From the NCBI GenBank assembly GCA_965153455.1, contig OZ234502.1:12803495-12867494 (forward strand): a stretch of 64,000 bases of DNA, in the 5' to 3' direction. The notes under the pieces were generated by a model that was given only the letters and a program-made list of their open reading frames with translations, searched no databases and was not told where the DNA came from. A program made the position numbers and the translations under genes. Source of the DNA: Sphagnum compactum. Its lineage: Eukaryota > Bryophyta > Sphagnopsida > Sphagnales. Each line of letters starts with the position of its first letter. Within the stretch, counting starts at the first letter, position 1. Of this stretch, positions 48,015-60,129 are shown piece by piece.

Positions 48015-48825
48015 CAAATGATGGAGATGTTCTTGCAATGAGCATGGAAGAAGTGATGTTGTTGTTTGTTCCATGCACTGCCCATAGAAGAAGTGATGTT
48101 GTTTGTTCCATGCAATGCCCATAGAAGAAGTGATATTGTTGTTTGTTCCATGCAATTCCCATAGAAGAAGTGATGTTGTTGTTTGTTCCATGCAATGCCC
48201 ATAGAAGAAGTGATGTTGTTGTTTGTTCCATGCAATGCCCATAGAAGAAGTGATGTTGTTGTTTGTTCCATGCAATGCCCATAGAAGAAGTGATGTTGTT
48301 GTTTGTTCCATGCAATGCCCATAGAAGAAGTGATGTTGTTGTTTGTTCCATGCAATGCCCATAGAAGAAGTGATGTTGTTTGTTCCATGCAATGCCCATA
48401 GAAGAAGTGATGTTGTTTGTTTCATGCAATGCCCTTGGAAGAAATGATGTTGCTTGTTCCATGCATCCCAATAATTGACTCTTGAAGTGATGTCGTTTGT
48501 TCCGTGCAATGCCCCATGGAAAGAAGTGATGTTGTTTGTTCCATGCAATGCCCATAGAAAAAGTGATTTTGTTTGTTCCATGCAATGCCCATAGAAGAAG
48601 TGATGTTGTTGTTTGTTCCATGCAATGCCCATAGAAGAAGTGATGTTGTTGTTTGTTCCATGCAATGCCCATGGAAGAAGTGATGTTGCTTGTTCCATGC
48701 ATCCCAAGGACTTACAATAATTGACTCTTGAAGTGATGTCATTTGTTCCGTGCAATGCCCCATGGAAAGAAGTGATGTTGTTTGTTCCATGCATCCCAAG
48801 GACTTATAATAATTGATTCTTCCTT
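48015..48825 (-). repeat. 40-bp minisatellite, about 19 copies, with a second-order repeat
   Basis: The plus-strand unit is GTTTGTTCCATGCAATGCCC plus ATAGAAGAAGTGATGTTGTT. Some units lack one GTT (37 bp). A longer block with CATCCCAAGGACTTA-AATAATTGA and GTTCCGTGCAATGCCCCATG recurs near 48467, 48700 and 48790. Because 40 is not a multiple of three and no minus-strand phase has a stop, all three minus frames stay open for 150-260 codons (words WNKQQHHFFYG, MEQTTTSLLLW, HGTNNNITSSM). This is a repeat artefact rather than a protein. Confidence 0.9.
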
Positions 48826-49056
48826 GGAAGTTGAAGGACGTTGGTGCCAAAAAGATGTTAGGTCTTAGACCCAAAGTTGATGTAAGATACTTGTACAACC
48901 AAGTTAATAAATCCTTTGTTTATTCACGTATTTGAATGTTAAACTATAGGTTGTATAGAAATAAAGTTGTGCAAAACAAGTATTTTTTTCTAGTGATTGC
49001 TTGCTAGTTTTTAGCAAGGATATTTGTCAAGTATCTTGGACTAGCTAGAATCCCAA

Positions 49057-49320
49057 ATAGATTGAGTTAGTCAATTAAAAGTTTAAGCTAATTGAACATT
49101 CTAGGTAGGAAAAGTCAGACAACCTAGTTTGTTGGACAAGTTTCAAGTAAAATGAGTTAGTCATTGAATTTTAGGCTAATTGGACATTCTAAGTAGGAAA
49201 AGTTGAACAATTTAGTTTTTTAGACAAGTTCCAAGTAGAATGAGTTAGTTAGTTAAATTTTAGGCTAACTAGGCATTCTAAGTAGGAAAAGTCAGACAAC
49301 CCAATTTTGGACATTTAAGG
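49057..49320 (+). repeat. About 88-bp tandem repeat, three copies
   Basis: GAGTTAGTCA/TAG, TTTTAGGCTAATTGGACATT, CTAAGTAGGAAAAGT and GACAAGTTCCAAGTAGAATG recur with starts near 49066, 49151 and 49240. Confidence 0.8.
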
Positions 49321-49324
49321 GGTT

Positions 49325-52300
49325 TGAACCTTGACAATTTTGGACAACCTAATTTTGGACATTTAAAATTTTACGGGCAATGTATAAGGATAGTTTTGGA
49401 ATATACGTTTTGTGGTATAGGTTCAATGTATAGAGGTCAATAATAATTAGTAGTTTTGAGGGTTGGGGGAACTTCACAACATTTAGGGCTATTCAACCTT
49501 ATATTTATTTCTTCGTTAAGTTGGTTAGTGTGTAAAATGTGTGTGTTTTTTTTGGTGTTTTTTTTGTTGATCAACTTCAAGTAATGTCAAAGTGTCTGGA
49601 TTAAAACAACAAGCTAGACTAAAGCAAAAGAAACTAAATTAAAATAAAAATAATTATGACATTTGAAAGCATTTAATATTTCAAATTAGCTCACACACTA
49701 GTTTTGTTGTATATGATGTGTTCATTTCCAATAGTTGTAGTAATTTTGGTTAGCCTTTCTACTTAGGTTTCTCTTGCTATATCAACTTTGGATCCATCCT
49801 TGCTGGTGCCATCCATAGAACAAAAGCCTTCTAGAATTCACAAAACAAAAGCCTTAGCAACAATATGTTTTTTTTGTCTATTATGAAAAGACTCTAATTG
49901 ATGGAGGTGATTACAATTGTAGTAAATTGTTTTTTGGACTAAAAAAAGATGGTTTGGAACATGAATATCCAAGTGGAAGCTACTATCGCCACAAGCTGTT
50001 CTGCAAACATGTCAAAAGTAACATGTGCATTAGTGGCCAAAAATCAAAGAGCTATGAGAAAGAGAAGAAAATGAATTCGTCATATAAAAAAAATACCCCA
50101 CCCACTAATCATGTGGCGACACATGCCAGCTAATGTTGAATTCACCACCCATCCTAAGGAAACAAAGAATGGTTCTCAACACATCCAAAACTTAAACAAA
50201 ATAAAGGCAATATGTTTTTTCCTAGCATGACCTAAGACTTAAGATAGACTTCAACAAACAGTTCCTCAACATTCACATTTCAACCTCTGAGTTTTTTAAC
50301 CAACAAATTTTAGTTCACCCAAGGCGTAATTAAAAATCCATGGAGGCGTGCCAAACACCTTGAAAGATAGGATCTACTGCAAAACCAAGAGTTACAATTA
50401 CAAAACGTTCTTCAAATCGCAACAACAAAACCAATAGCATGCAACTTTGGCTTGTGGTAGTGGTGGTGCATGAGCAAAAGTTGAAGTTGAAAGCAACAAG
50501 TGCAAGGTTGTTGATGAAAAGCAAAAGTTGAAGTTGAAAACAGCAGGTGCAGGGATGTTGATGAAAAGAAAATATCATAGGAAGGAGCCATGCCCACCAT
50601 TTCCTTGTCATTAATTTCCTTTAATGAATGTATTGAAGAAAGTTACATGAAGACGATGATGCATTAAAAGCCTACCAAAAAAATGTGTGGCAAAGGAGAA
50701 AAGTTTAAACTAGGTATCTTAGGAATCCTATGTAATTTCAGCATTAAAAATAAATAAATAAAACTTTCAGTGGGAATTGTAAATAATTTTCTAAAATTTC
50801 AGAATTTTGAAAAATAATTTAATTTTTGTCGAACCTAAAAGGGTACTATGGTATATACGGCATGATTAAATTGTCCCATCCTATTGTTATATAATTTTAA
50901 TATCCACATCTTTAAGTCACCCTAAATTATTTAATTTAATAATTGTGTTTGCATTGAACTTTAATACCATATATGTGTTTAATTTTTTTTGTTTTAGTTC
51001 AAACATTTATATGTTGTTCATTGCAAGGATAAAATGTTGAGGAATAACATGTTTCTTAACACATCTAATACTCCAACACAACATGACATTTCTTCCTTTG
51101 TTATCTCTTGACTTTTTCATTAAAAAAGTGTAACCCAAAATTGTCATTTACTCCCCACCCAATGACATGTACTTTCACAACAATAACTACGAAGTTGTCA
51201 ACCTTTTGAAGTTGTTCATGGGTTTCTCTTATGCCTTGTAGCTGATGGTGTTCCAACTACTAAGTTAGGTGGGCATCAAGGTTATTTTGAAAGAGGAACT
51301 AGACTTGTAGTTCTTGAATCAAGCTTGAGATGAAAAATAACTTAATTGATGCCAATCATATCAATTGGAATGGCCCCAATTGAAAATGGTTGGATATGAA
51401 GTTTTCAATTTTCATTTAGATATATGCCAACAAATTTCAAGATTTTTGAAGTTGTTGTAAGTTATTTAGATATTATACATATACCATTTTTGTTTTAAAA
51501 ATTCTAATACTTGGGATTAATTTTTACCTTATATTAATTATGTTTTGGTTTTGAAAATAACTAGTATCTTGTTGTATAAGTTATTAAATTATTTTTATCC
51601 AACAACCAATATATGGGAACCTATTTTTTTACTCACATGGTTTTCAAATTCCAAAAAGAGTGTTCTCCTTAGTTAGTTGATTACCCAGATGGATAAAATT
51701 TGACCAAAGCAATTTTAATATGGATGAAATTAATTGGACATTGTGAACAATTTAAATTGTACAAATGATAAATAAAAACAATGAGAATTCCACATGGACA
51801 AAATTGTGTTCATGAATAAAATTATTCACACAAATGCAATTGACCATAATTATTAAGAAGAAAGTTGACAACACATATGGAATTATATAATGGATGAAAA
51901 TGATCATCTTCCATAGGGTTGAATTGCATTTTCATGGTCTATAACAACCATCTAGTTGATTTCGTACATGAACACAATGTCATCCAAATTCAGTGTACCT
52001 ATGTAATCAATTTTTGACCATGCACACAATATCATCCATGTAATCAAGTTTTATCCATGTGGTATGTTTCATTTATAATGGGATCCACATGGTCATGTTT
52101 CATATAACATTATCAATTTCATCCACATCATAGTCCATTTTTTATTTCATCAACCAAATGATCTAATTGATTCATGTGGTTTATTTGTACAAGTGAAAAA
52201 AATATCCATGTTAAATTTATTCAATTCTTCATTTTCATAATGTGTGTAGTTCAATCTGAATAATAACAAATTCTTTCCTCCATATGATAATTACTATTTG

Positions 52301-52708
52301 CATCCTCATGATGGGTTCTTAATATGGCTAGGTAATGGTTTTATTATGAAAGTCACATGTGTGAAACTTAAGCAATAAATGTTTTAAATGTGCTTATAAT
52401 TCACCCTATATCAAAATTGAAAATAAGCATTGAAATTAAAATAATAATTTGAACTTTTGATAGTTTTTGGCACATTTACTCAACACAAGATTTAAACATT
52501 ATGAAGAGTAGTAGCTAGTTAGTTAGGTGGTGGTATTCATTAATTTTAATCTTTCATTAAATTCATGATTTGATGTGTTAGAAAACCTTGTGAATGGTAT
52601 TCAATATCTTTCATGTTAATTCTAACATAACATATTCAACATATTGATAGCCAAACTTCATGTATTGATTGATTATAGACTAGAAAATCATCATATTACT
52701 ATCCATTT

Positions 52709-52764
<56 letters not shown>

Positions 52765-54185
52765 TATTTTTATAAACATTGATGACCCATGGTTTTGGAA
52801 GGAAGCTTTAAAGCATTAAAACATTAAAATGGGACAAAATAATGATCATTTCTCCTTGGATAACATTTAGGTATTTCACCCTCTTTCACATGAACACAAA
52901 ATGATCAACTAGAAATAATGTTTCAAAACAAAATACAACATCATTGGGTACATGGAATAATAAAAAGTTCATTTTGTGTCCAAAGGTTTTATCCAATTTG
53001 AAAATGACAATTTAAAAATGAAACTTTCTTTTTTTGCTTATTGGTATCAAATTGATGAACAAACTATTTGTGTATTGAATGCAATGTTGTTATGGATTTT
53101 GAAATTCATCAAGATGATGTTAATATGTGTTTCTTAGGAACGATTTTTGAAAAGAGATCTATGCACAACAAATTCAAACCTTTTATGGTTAAATAATTAT
53201 TAATAGGATCATGTAGATTAAATATAATTCTAAAAAAACTTATGGGTTCAAATAATCCTAGAAGTTTGGCCCAAAATCTTGACAACTAGTTTGATTTAAA
53301 AGGTTTTATGAAAAGAAAATTTGATAATAACATGGACATGTAAGAATATATTTTCCCGAAGAATATGGACCTTGTTTTATATACAAAATAATGTTCATAA
53401 GGTGTGAAGTAACAAATTTCAATGTGATTCATGATTATTTTGGAATATAAGTCTTGTGAGACTAGAAAACATATGTTATCTATGTTGATAGATCCAAAGA
53501 ATTGGAAAGGTTTTGTGAGTCATTATAGATTTCGATTAATGCATATGGTGCACAATAAAAAATGAGCTAAGTCTATGACTCAACAAACCATTGATTGTGG
53601 ACATAAGATGGAAATTTTCTCTTATCAAAATCAAAGTGATGTGGGATCAAGTTATGTATGCCATGATAAAAGCAAGGCTTAACTTTGGTGCAATGAACCA
53701 ATTTTCACTTGATCTTATTAGTTTTTTAATCATTGGGTTGAAATGAAACATTTATGGATAATCTTGTGGAATTCAATTTAAAATGGTTACAAAAAGATTT
53801 GTCTCTCATTGGATTATGTGATGTAGATTATGCCAAATGTATAGATAATGGTCAATAGTTTTCATGCTTGAAGATTTTTTATCATTTCAAATAGTTCTCA
53901 CAAAAGTCACTACTCGATCCATTATCAAGCATTGAAGCAAGATGTAACCCCAAAAATATATAAATAAATACAAAGAAAGACAATTTAACTTCAAAAATTG
54001 TTGCTTGAAGACATTGGTTATCATAGGTAAGTGTCACAAACCTTATGTAATCATAATCAATAGTAAATCTCAAAAATCTAAACATTCAATGCAAATAGAT
54101 ATTGATATGAAATATCATTTCATATGTAAGAAAACGAAAGATCGTTGAGTTGAATTCAAGGAAGAAGAGGTTTTCCTATAAAAGC
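49325..54185. other. AT-rich intergenic DNA, no gene recognised
   Basis: Contains a 48-bp direct duplication (GCAAAAGTTGAAGTTGAAA..., starts 50473 and 50521), a (TA)n microsatellite at 52710-52757, and many ATCCATGTG-type words at 51900-52200. No coding frame with recognisable family or splice context was found. Confidence 0.5.
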
Positions 54186-54189
54186 ACTA

Positions 54190-54792
54190 AGCATCAAAGG
54201 AGTTTGAAAGTGAAACCAAACATGTTGATGATGTTAGCTTCCACGGTCTCTCCATTGCCTTTGATTGCCTTCTTAAAAACTCTGATGATTCAATTGAAAC
54301 ATAACATGATATTAAAATTAGCATTGGAATGTCCCAAAAATTGAATCCAAACGGTGAATTCACTCAACCTAATTTCACCAAATGCAACATACCATTTTGC
54401 TAATGCACATCCAAGGCCTTAGAGAGAAACTTGCTAACAACACTTTCACCCAAACAAAGAATTCCATAACAAAAGAAACAGCAAATGTAATAGATAGAGT
54501 TTTTGAACTGATTGGTAGATTGGGAGATAACCAAAAGGCTCTCAACGAGAAGTCTCCAAACACAAGTGAGCAACAAAATGTGGGGATAGATAGATAAATA
54601 CATACATATCTTGTGAGTCTGTGACACCAGATTCAAACATCAGCTTTAGTGAAACAGACACACACCATTACCCAACTGAAAAATGCAAAACAAAAGAAGA
54701 GGGCAACACATACCGTATATATGTATCAGATTGAGGCAGTGGGTGGCGACAAAGAGGTTGAAAATTTGCAAAAAGATGTCACTGAGAAGTGA
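54190..54792 (+). pseudogene. Unidentified coding fragment, probably decayed or terminal exons
   Basis: Frame 1 reads ASKEFESETKHVDDVSF...LLKNSDDSIET, a stop, then KISIGMSQKLNPNGEF and another stop. From 54423 another frame reads REKLANNTFTQTKNSITKET...FELIGRLGDNQKALNEK, a helical, coiled-coil-like stretch. It ends at a good donor (ACAA|GTGAGC, 54565) that joins in phase to GGCAG|TGG at 54740, giving GGDKEVENLQKDVTEK and a stop at 54790-54792. Composition is protein-like, but no family is recognised and the upstream part has stops. It is either a pseudogene or the 3' end of a gene whose upstream exons I cannot find. Confidence 0.35.
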
Positions 54793-54897
54793 TGAGTAGT
54801 GTCTGGTTCAGAGAACTGGACATGAGAAAAGCCCTAATTATTAGACACTTTGCTAAGTTAGTACATGACAATGGAATCTTCATTTTCGTGTGTATGC

Positions 54898-55065
54898 AAC
54901 AAAAGACTGATTACCACTATTGCAATTTCTTTGTTCATGAGCTCTAGCATTCAAATGAATGCACAAATGCACTCTGCAGCTCAACAAAAGACTGATTACC
55001 ACTATTGCAGTTTCATTGTTCATGAGCTCTAGCATTGAAATGAATGCACAAATGCACTCTACAGC
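54898..55065 (+). repeat. 84-bp tandem duplication
   Basis: CAACAAAAGACTGATTACCA then TTCATGAGCTCTAGCATT and GAATGCACAAATGCACTCT occur twice with period 84 and about four differences. Confidence 0.9.
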
Positions 55066-55246
55066 TCAGGTGGTGACAAGAGGATTTGGAGAGTCGGGGA
55101 GAGGATGATAGATAGATAGATACACACACAAATCTGCTCACACCCAGAATCTGTAGAGTAGTATAAACTTAAAGTGCTTAGGATCCCTTTTGTAATTTGT
55201 TCAACAGCTTCTTCCTCCAAGTCACAACAAAGGACCAGCCAATAAG

Positions 55247-55385
55247 CCCAAGAGTTAGTTCTCCGCAAAACTGGAAATGGTTTTTGCAGAATAGTATGCA
55301 GCAGATTGCCATCCAAACCCAAGAGTTTGTTCTTCCCAAAACTGGAAAGAAAAACTTCAGAAGAGTATGCAGCAGATTGCCATGA
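55247..55385 (+). repeat. 71-bp tandem duplication
   Basis: CCCAAGAGTT-GTTCT-C, CAAAACTGGAAA and AGTATGCAGCAGATTGCCAT occur twice (starts 55247 and 55318). Confidence 0.8.
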
Positions 55386-55389
55386 TCCA

Positions 55390-55855
55390 AGTGCATTTCT
55401 TGTACCTCATTTCTCTCCTCTCATATGGAGATTGAATTCAGGATATACCATACATAATACACAGCTGCCTGCCAACCTTGAGGGAGAGAAAGCAAATCGC
55501 AATCAAGATATAGATTGAATCGTGTACTGGCAAGACACAAAGAAGCCAGTTAGTCTCCCAGGCAAAAGAAGAAGAAGCTCTATAATGCAGAGAGCCTCCC
55601 ATTTCATTCACTGCTCATGTCAATGAGACAATTCAATACCTTGGTATTAGGTCCAAGAGTTGAGTTGAAATCCTTTTCTTCAGTTTCCAAGGATCATACT
55701 TATGATCTCAATATAATACAAAATGTTCCATAACTAAACTTACTGGGTTTTGGAAGCTCTTGCATTTTGCTTTTTTTTCTACTAAACTAAACTAAACTGC
55801 CATTACAAACTGCAGAGTTTAAGTAGCAGGCACTTAAGAAGCCTAAAGAGACATA
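55390..55855. other. Intergenic DNA
   Basis: No gene, and no repeat beyond a short (CTAAA)n near 55778-55797. It lies 3' of the kelch gene. Confidence 0.5.
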
Positions 55856-55859
55856 CTCA

Positions 55860-56290
55860 CACCCCAAGCTCTGAGAAGCTTTGCAAAAACTTCCAAAGGC
55901 CCTTTAGCAGGTCCTTAAAACCCTCCCCACTGACATTCAAGCTCTGAGCTTCTTCTTCACAAAAAAACACTTGGAGGTCCTTGGCAGGTCCTGAAACCCT
56001 GACACTCACATTCAAGCTCTGAGCTTCTTCACAAAACAATTCAAGGTCCTTGGAAGGTACTTGGATGGTCCTTAACCCTGACCCCTCTGCATATGAGCTC
56101 TGACGAGCTTCACAAACAGTTCTTTGAGGTCCATGGCTGGTCCTTAAAAATGGCACTCTACATTTGAGCTCTGAGCTTGAGCTTCACAAAAACACTTGGA
56201 GCTCCTTGGCAGGTGCTTAAAACCCTAACACTCTCTGAGCTTCTTCTTCTTCTTCTTCTTCACAAACAGTACTTCGAGGTTTGCATTGTT
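55860..56290 (-). repeat. Degenerate about 70-bp tandem array 3' of the kelch gene
   Basis: About six units share AAGCTCTGAGCTTC(TTC)n, ACAAA-ACA/CTT, GAGGTCCTTGGCAGGTCCT and AAACCCTGACACT. A (TTC)n expansion sits in the last unit (56242-56261). A minus frame (55857-56156) reads repeated CEEAQSLNVS peptides. The array starts about 200 bases past the kelch stop and could be in its 3' UTR. Confidence 0.75.
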
Positions 56291-56487
56291 GTTGTTGACC
56301 CACACATGCATACTTGGAGAGAGGAGCTGTTGCTACTGTTGCTGCTGGTGGTGCAGGAGGCAAGAGCACTTGACAAAAACAAAACCTTTGTTGCAGCAAA
56401 CTACACAAGCAAGCAAGCAAAGCAAAGCAAAGCTCCAGCCCGAATGATCTATATTACTCTATTGTACAAAAATTGGCAGCGATCTCA

Positions 56488-57756
56488 TCAGATCTCCACA
56501 GAACAGGAACTTTGAGCGACTCCCGAGAACTCCTCACTAAACTCGATAGTCTGCCAAATGCCGCAGCTTTTCTCGTTGTTGTTGTTCTCTTCTTGGGAAG
56601 GAGAAGGAGAAGGAGAAGGTCTGTAGATTAAACCTCGACACTCAGCTTTGCAGCTGCCGGATCCCATGACGAACAGCAGCTGATCGTTTACGGCTGTGGC
56701 ACACAGCGACACTCGCGTCGCCTCGGGAATCACCGTGTCGACGACGCTCCAGGCATTTCTCAGCGGACAGTAGCGGACGAGAGATTGTCTCTGAAAGGCG
56801 TAAAGCTCCCCTCTCGCAACGGCATAGCCGCCACTCAGACAGCTTCCTCCGCCCATTGTCCACATCTCGTTCACTCGGCTCCAGTTTCCAGTAGCAGGAT
56901 CGAAGATGTCTGTGCTGCTCACGAACTGTCCCTGCGAGTTTGTTCCATAGCCACTGATGACGAAGAACTTCCCGTCCAGTACAACGCCGGCGCACTCGTC
57001 TCTCTCCTCGCTCATGTTCGGAAGCGTCTCCCACCGATCTGTTTCCAGATTGTATACGTCTGCCGTCGAGAGTGCTGTTTTGTTATCATCGTGTCCTCCA
57101 GCGACGAGAATCGAGCTACCAATCACGCCGCAAGCGAAGAAGGAACGGACGCGAGGCATATCAGCGCCACGGCTCCATCTTTGCGTGGAGAAAGTAAAGA
57201 CGTAAGTGGAGCGAAGCGCTTCCCATGTCGAAGGATGCCATCCTCCCAACACAATCAACTTGCCGTGCAACGACATGAGACGACAGAAGAAAGGCAATCC
57301 TTGAGGAAAGTCGGGGATCATCGGCAAACGCTCCCAAGTGCGGTGCTCAAGATCATACATGCTGATCCCATACACAGTAGTCGCAGCTGCATCTTTCTGC
57401 TTGTTGTTCATGCCTCCTGGAGCTTCCGGCAGAGCTTGAACCATACAAACGCAATGCCTGGTGGTGCCTGCCTTCTTCCGCTCCCAGTAGAACACAGGAT
57501 CTGTCACCTCCTTCTCCCATCTCCTGCACACCTTCCGCAAACAAGGATGGCATTTGTATGACACTTTCAGCAAGCACTCCAGCGCGATGTCTTCCGGCAA
57601 CCCCGGAATAAGCTCCGTCGACTCAAGATAATGATCCTGATCACCATCCCCATCCACTTCCATGTCCTCCGAAGAGGAAGAAGAATGGAGCTGACAGAAA
57701 TAGCGTTCCATGTCCGACACATCCCATCCCATACCCCGAAGCAAAGCTTCCAACAT
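56488..57756 (-). CDS. F-box/kelch-repeat protein, KMD/KFB type
   Basis: F-box/kelch proteins are substrate receptors of SCF (SKP1-CUL1-F-box) ubiquitin ligases. The KISS-ME-DEADLY/KFB branch in Arabidopsis targets type-B response regulators of cytokinin signalling and phenylalanine ammonia-lyase. Seen, counting from the chosen Met: short acidic N-terminus (MEVDGDGDQD), F-box ELIPGLPEDIALECLLKVSY...VCRRWEKEV (about 48-86), which matches the KMD pattern ELIPxLPxDxAxECLL closely, then a beta-propeller of kelch units with GG and W pairs (VLGGWHP, FSTQRWS, LVAGGHDD, LETDRWETLP, FVISGYG, DPATGNWS; about 130-300). It is intronless and about 422 residues long, normal for the family. The frame opens farther upstream at 57861, but that part (CVCVCV) is coded by a (GT)n repeat, so I start at the Met in CAAAATGTTGG. 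Starts at 57711 or 57663 are possible. The tail is Ser/Pro/Glu-rich. The exact target is unknown. Confidence 0.92.
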   Translation of the reverse strand: MLEALLRGMGWDVSDMERYFCQLHSSSSSEDMEVDGDGDQDHYLESTELIPGLPEDIALECLLKVSYKCHPCLRKVCRRWEKEVTDPVFYWERKKAGTTRHCVCMVQALPEAPGGMNNKQKDAAATTVYGISMYDLEHRTWERLPMIPDFPQGLPFFCRLMSLHGKLIVLGGWHPSTWEALRSTYVFTFSTQRWSRGADMPRVRSFFACGVIGSSILVAGGHDDNKTALSTADVYNLETDRWETLPNMSEERDECAGVVLDGKFFVISGYGTNSQGQFVSSTDIFDPATGNWSRVNEMWTMGGGSCLSGGYAVARGELYAFQRQSLVRYCPLRNAWSVVDTVIPEATRVSLCATAVNDQLLFVMGSGSCKAECRGLIYRPSPSPSPSQEENNNNEKSCGIWQTIEFSEEFSGVAQSSCSVEI

Positions 57757-58540
57757 TTTGCCCAAACTGTTCTTTCCCTTCCTCACAAAACAACAGAATG
57801 GTGGAACTCCCGACCTCCTCACACAAAGAAGCTTCAAAACACACACACACACACACAACACTCACTCACTCCCCAAAACTCGGATCTACAAAAGTTGTTC
57901 CTCCTGTGTCTGTGTCTGTGTCTGTGGGTACCTCCAAACTTCACATATACACAAAAAGAGTAGGAGCAGCTGCTCCGAAGTGAAGAAGAAGAAGAAGAGG
58001 ATCTGACAAAATCAAAACCCCAAAAAAGCTTTCAAAAACACAAAAGAGCAAACAAAAAGGACACTTCTTGAAAGCTTTTGGCCTCCACAAAGAACCCAAG
58101 GCATACAAAAAGTGCGAAATGGGTGTGTCCACTGCTGCACAAGGAAAAAAGGGAAGAAGTGGTTCACACGAAGGGAAAAAGCACAAAAAGAAAAGAACAA
58201 ACAAAAGAGTACCAACCAAGCCGCTCGCCCGTCCAACAACTGATGTATAAAGGAATGATGAGTGTTCTGCTCCCACCACCGCATCCAAGAGCAGCAGCAG
58301 CAGCAGAAACAAAAACCACAACAACAAACTCAGTGATTGTCGCTGCTGCAGAAGAGAGCATCTAATACTACTCTTGAATCTGAGCTGCTGCCCCACAAGC
58401 CAAGCAAAAGCGAAAAAAGAAAGCCGCCGCTGCTGGTGGCTGCATGCGGCAACTGGTGTGCACTGTGCACTACCGCCAGGAAGACGGAGTCTGGACGAGG
58501 ACGACGACCCTTACGTTCTTCCCCTAAGGTGCTCATTTAG
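57757..58540 (-). promoter_or_regulatory. 5' leader and promoter region of the kelch gene
   Basis: In gene direction: GC-richer DNA from about 58540, (TTG/CTG)n at 58290-58330, (CTT)n at about 57980-57997, (GACACA)n-like at 57904-57925 and (GT)n at 57839-57858 just before the ATG region. Several out-of-frame ATGs lie in the leader. No convincing TATA box is seen. Confidence 0.45.
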
Positions 58541-58556
58541 GACCCGAAAGGGTCCT
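58539..58556. other. Perfect 7-bp hairpin with GAAA loop
   Basis: AGGACCC-GAAA-GGGTCCT is a GC-rich stem with a GNRA-type tetraloop. It lies exactly where GC-rich promoter DNA changes to AT-rich DNA. Confidence 0.6.
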
Positions 58557-58559
58557 TAA

Positions 58560-59425
58560 TTAGGTACCATACTTTTACCCGTAAGGTTCACTTGTTCTTA
58601 GCTTTTTAGACCTTCATTTCCAACCGCCTTTTTTTTTTTTTTTTCCCCTGCTTTTTTGGCTTTTCATCCCTAATTTGCCCATATGGTCAGGGGTTTCTTT
58701 TTCAATTTTTGGCAAAACTGGCAATAATCCAGAAGAAGATTTAACAAAATTTTGGCCATAGACCAGATATGAAATTTCAAAATTTAAGAATCCTTTCCAT
58801 TTTTTGGCTACATACTGAAACCCAATAGACAAATCTGGCGACTTTTTTATAAAAAAAACAATTGTCAAATTTTGGCAAAAAATAAACAAAAATAAAATAA
58901 AATAGCCATTTGGGGATTTTAAAAATTGGCGAAATTAAGCCACAAAAAAAAAGAAAAGGGTATGTAATAATGCAATTGAAAATTAGATAGGTCAAGATAC
59001 CCTTAAGGGACATTGAGGTGAGGAGGGTCCCTACCCGGGTAACAGTGCCTAATGGGGGGGGGGGAGCCGAGGCACTGAATTTTGGGGACCCATATGGTGT
59101 CGAAGGGCCTAACTGGAGAAGATACCTAAGAGGCTAGGGTACCTTAGGGGATCTTAAGGTCTATACACCCTGGAGATGATAGAACCTGGAGAGTAAGGTG
59201 ACATCTTCTATGACTATAATAAATTTTAACCCAAGTCTTTTTACATACTTTTAAAAATGCCATTTTCTTTTACTAGTTTAGGTTATTATTCCACAAGTAA
59301 TATTTTTTTTAAAATAATATTTTAAATAAATATAAATCCACACATATATATATATATACATATGTGGATTTATTTGCTTATTTTTAGCACCTGATAAAGC
59401 TGGCTGAGGTGGCACTATGGGCAGG
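58560..59425. other. AT-rich intergenic DNA
   Basis: Contains a poly-T run at 58629-58645 and a G-run near 59055-59064. ATAAATCCACA (59332-59342) and TGTGGATTTAT (59363-59373) form a perfect 11-bp inverted repeat around a TA-rich centre, possibly a small foldback element. No gene is seen. Confidence 0.5.
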
Positions 59426-59439
59426 TACCTGCCATCTAG

Positions 59440-59540
59440 GGTAGGGTAGGATAGGATAGGGCAGGATAGGATAGGGTGAGGTAGGGTAGGATAGGGTACT
59501 AAGAGATAGGGTAGGATAGGGTACTAAGAGATAGGGTAGT
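59440..59540 (+). repeat. GGGTA/GGATA minisatellite
   Basis: Runs of TAGGGTAGGATAGGATAGGG type, with a 34-bp higher-order duplication GATAGGGTACTAAGAGATAG. Four or more G-tracts lie close together on one strand, giving G-quadruplex potential. Confidence 0.85.
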
Positions 59541-60125
59541 GGCCTATTGGATAGGTTAGGCTTAGGGTCTACAAGATAAGATGATTCCCACCCACCACAC
59601 CAAGTTGATAATCTTCTTTTTTGTTTGAAAACTTAAAAAAGAAAAAGAAAATAATAATAATAATAATAATAATAATCCCAAAAAAGTCTTGTTTTTAGTG
59701 GGGGTGGGAGGAGGCAAGTGGGCCCCTAAAACCCTAAATTCTAAACTAGTCCAAGTGGGCCTTGGTAACCAGACCAGCACCTACACTGGTACCATGGTAC
59801 ATATTGAGTTAGTTGATCACTTGCCTTCTTCTTGATTAAGCATTGTGCCATTCAACTCATGGTAACGCTTATAAGGCTTAACCCTCAGGTGTTTTTTTTT
59901 TCCTTTCCTTTTTTTCCAAAAAAATAATTCTAATTTTAATTTAAAAGAGAGTAATTTTGTAATGTAGCCACAATGGCAATCATCCACAAGAGGAATTTAG
60001 CCAAATTTGGCTACAGGTCAAAGATGTAAATAATTTTTTTTAACAATCCTCCCAAATTTGTTCCCATTGCATATGGAGATGGTTGGGAAATAGATGTACC
60101 GTAGGCTCACCATTTGGCAAAACTT
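59541..60125. other. Intergenic DNA
   Basis: (AAT)n lies at 59650-59678. GTACCATGGTAC at 59789-59800 is a perfect palindrome. No gene is seen. Confidence 0.5.
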
Positions 60126-60129
60126 GCGA

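Noticed and set aside
47939-48898. Four minus-strand ORFs up to 263 codons
   Set aside because: They read the 40-bp array in three phases; the peptides are cyclic permutations of the same DNA repeat.
56785-57561. 258-codon plus-strand ORF
   Set aside because: It is antisense to the kelch gene in a GC-richer coding region and has no domain of its own.
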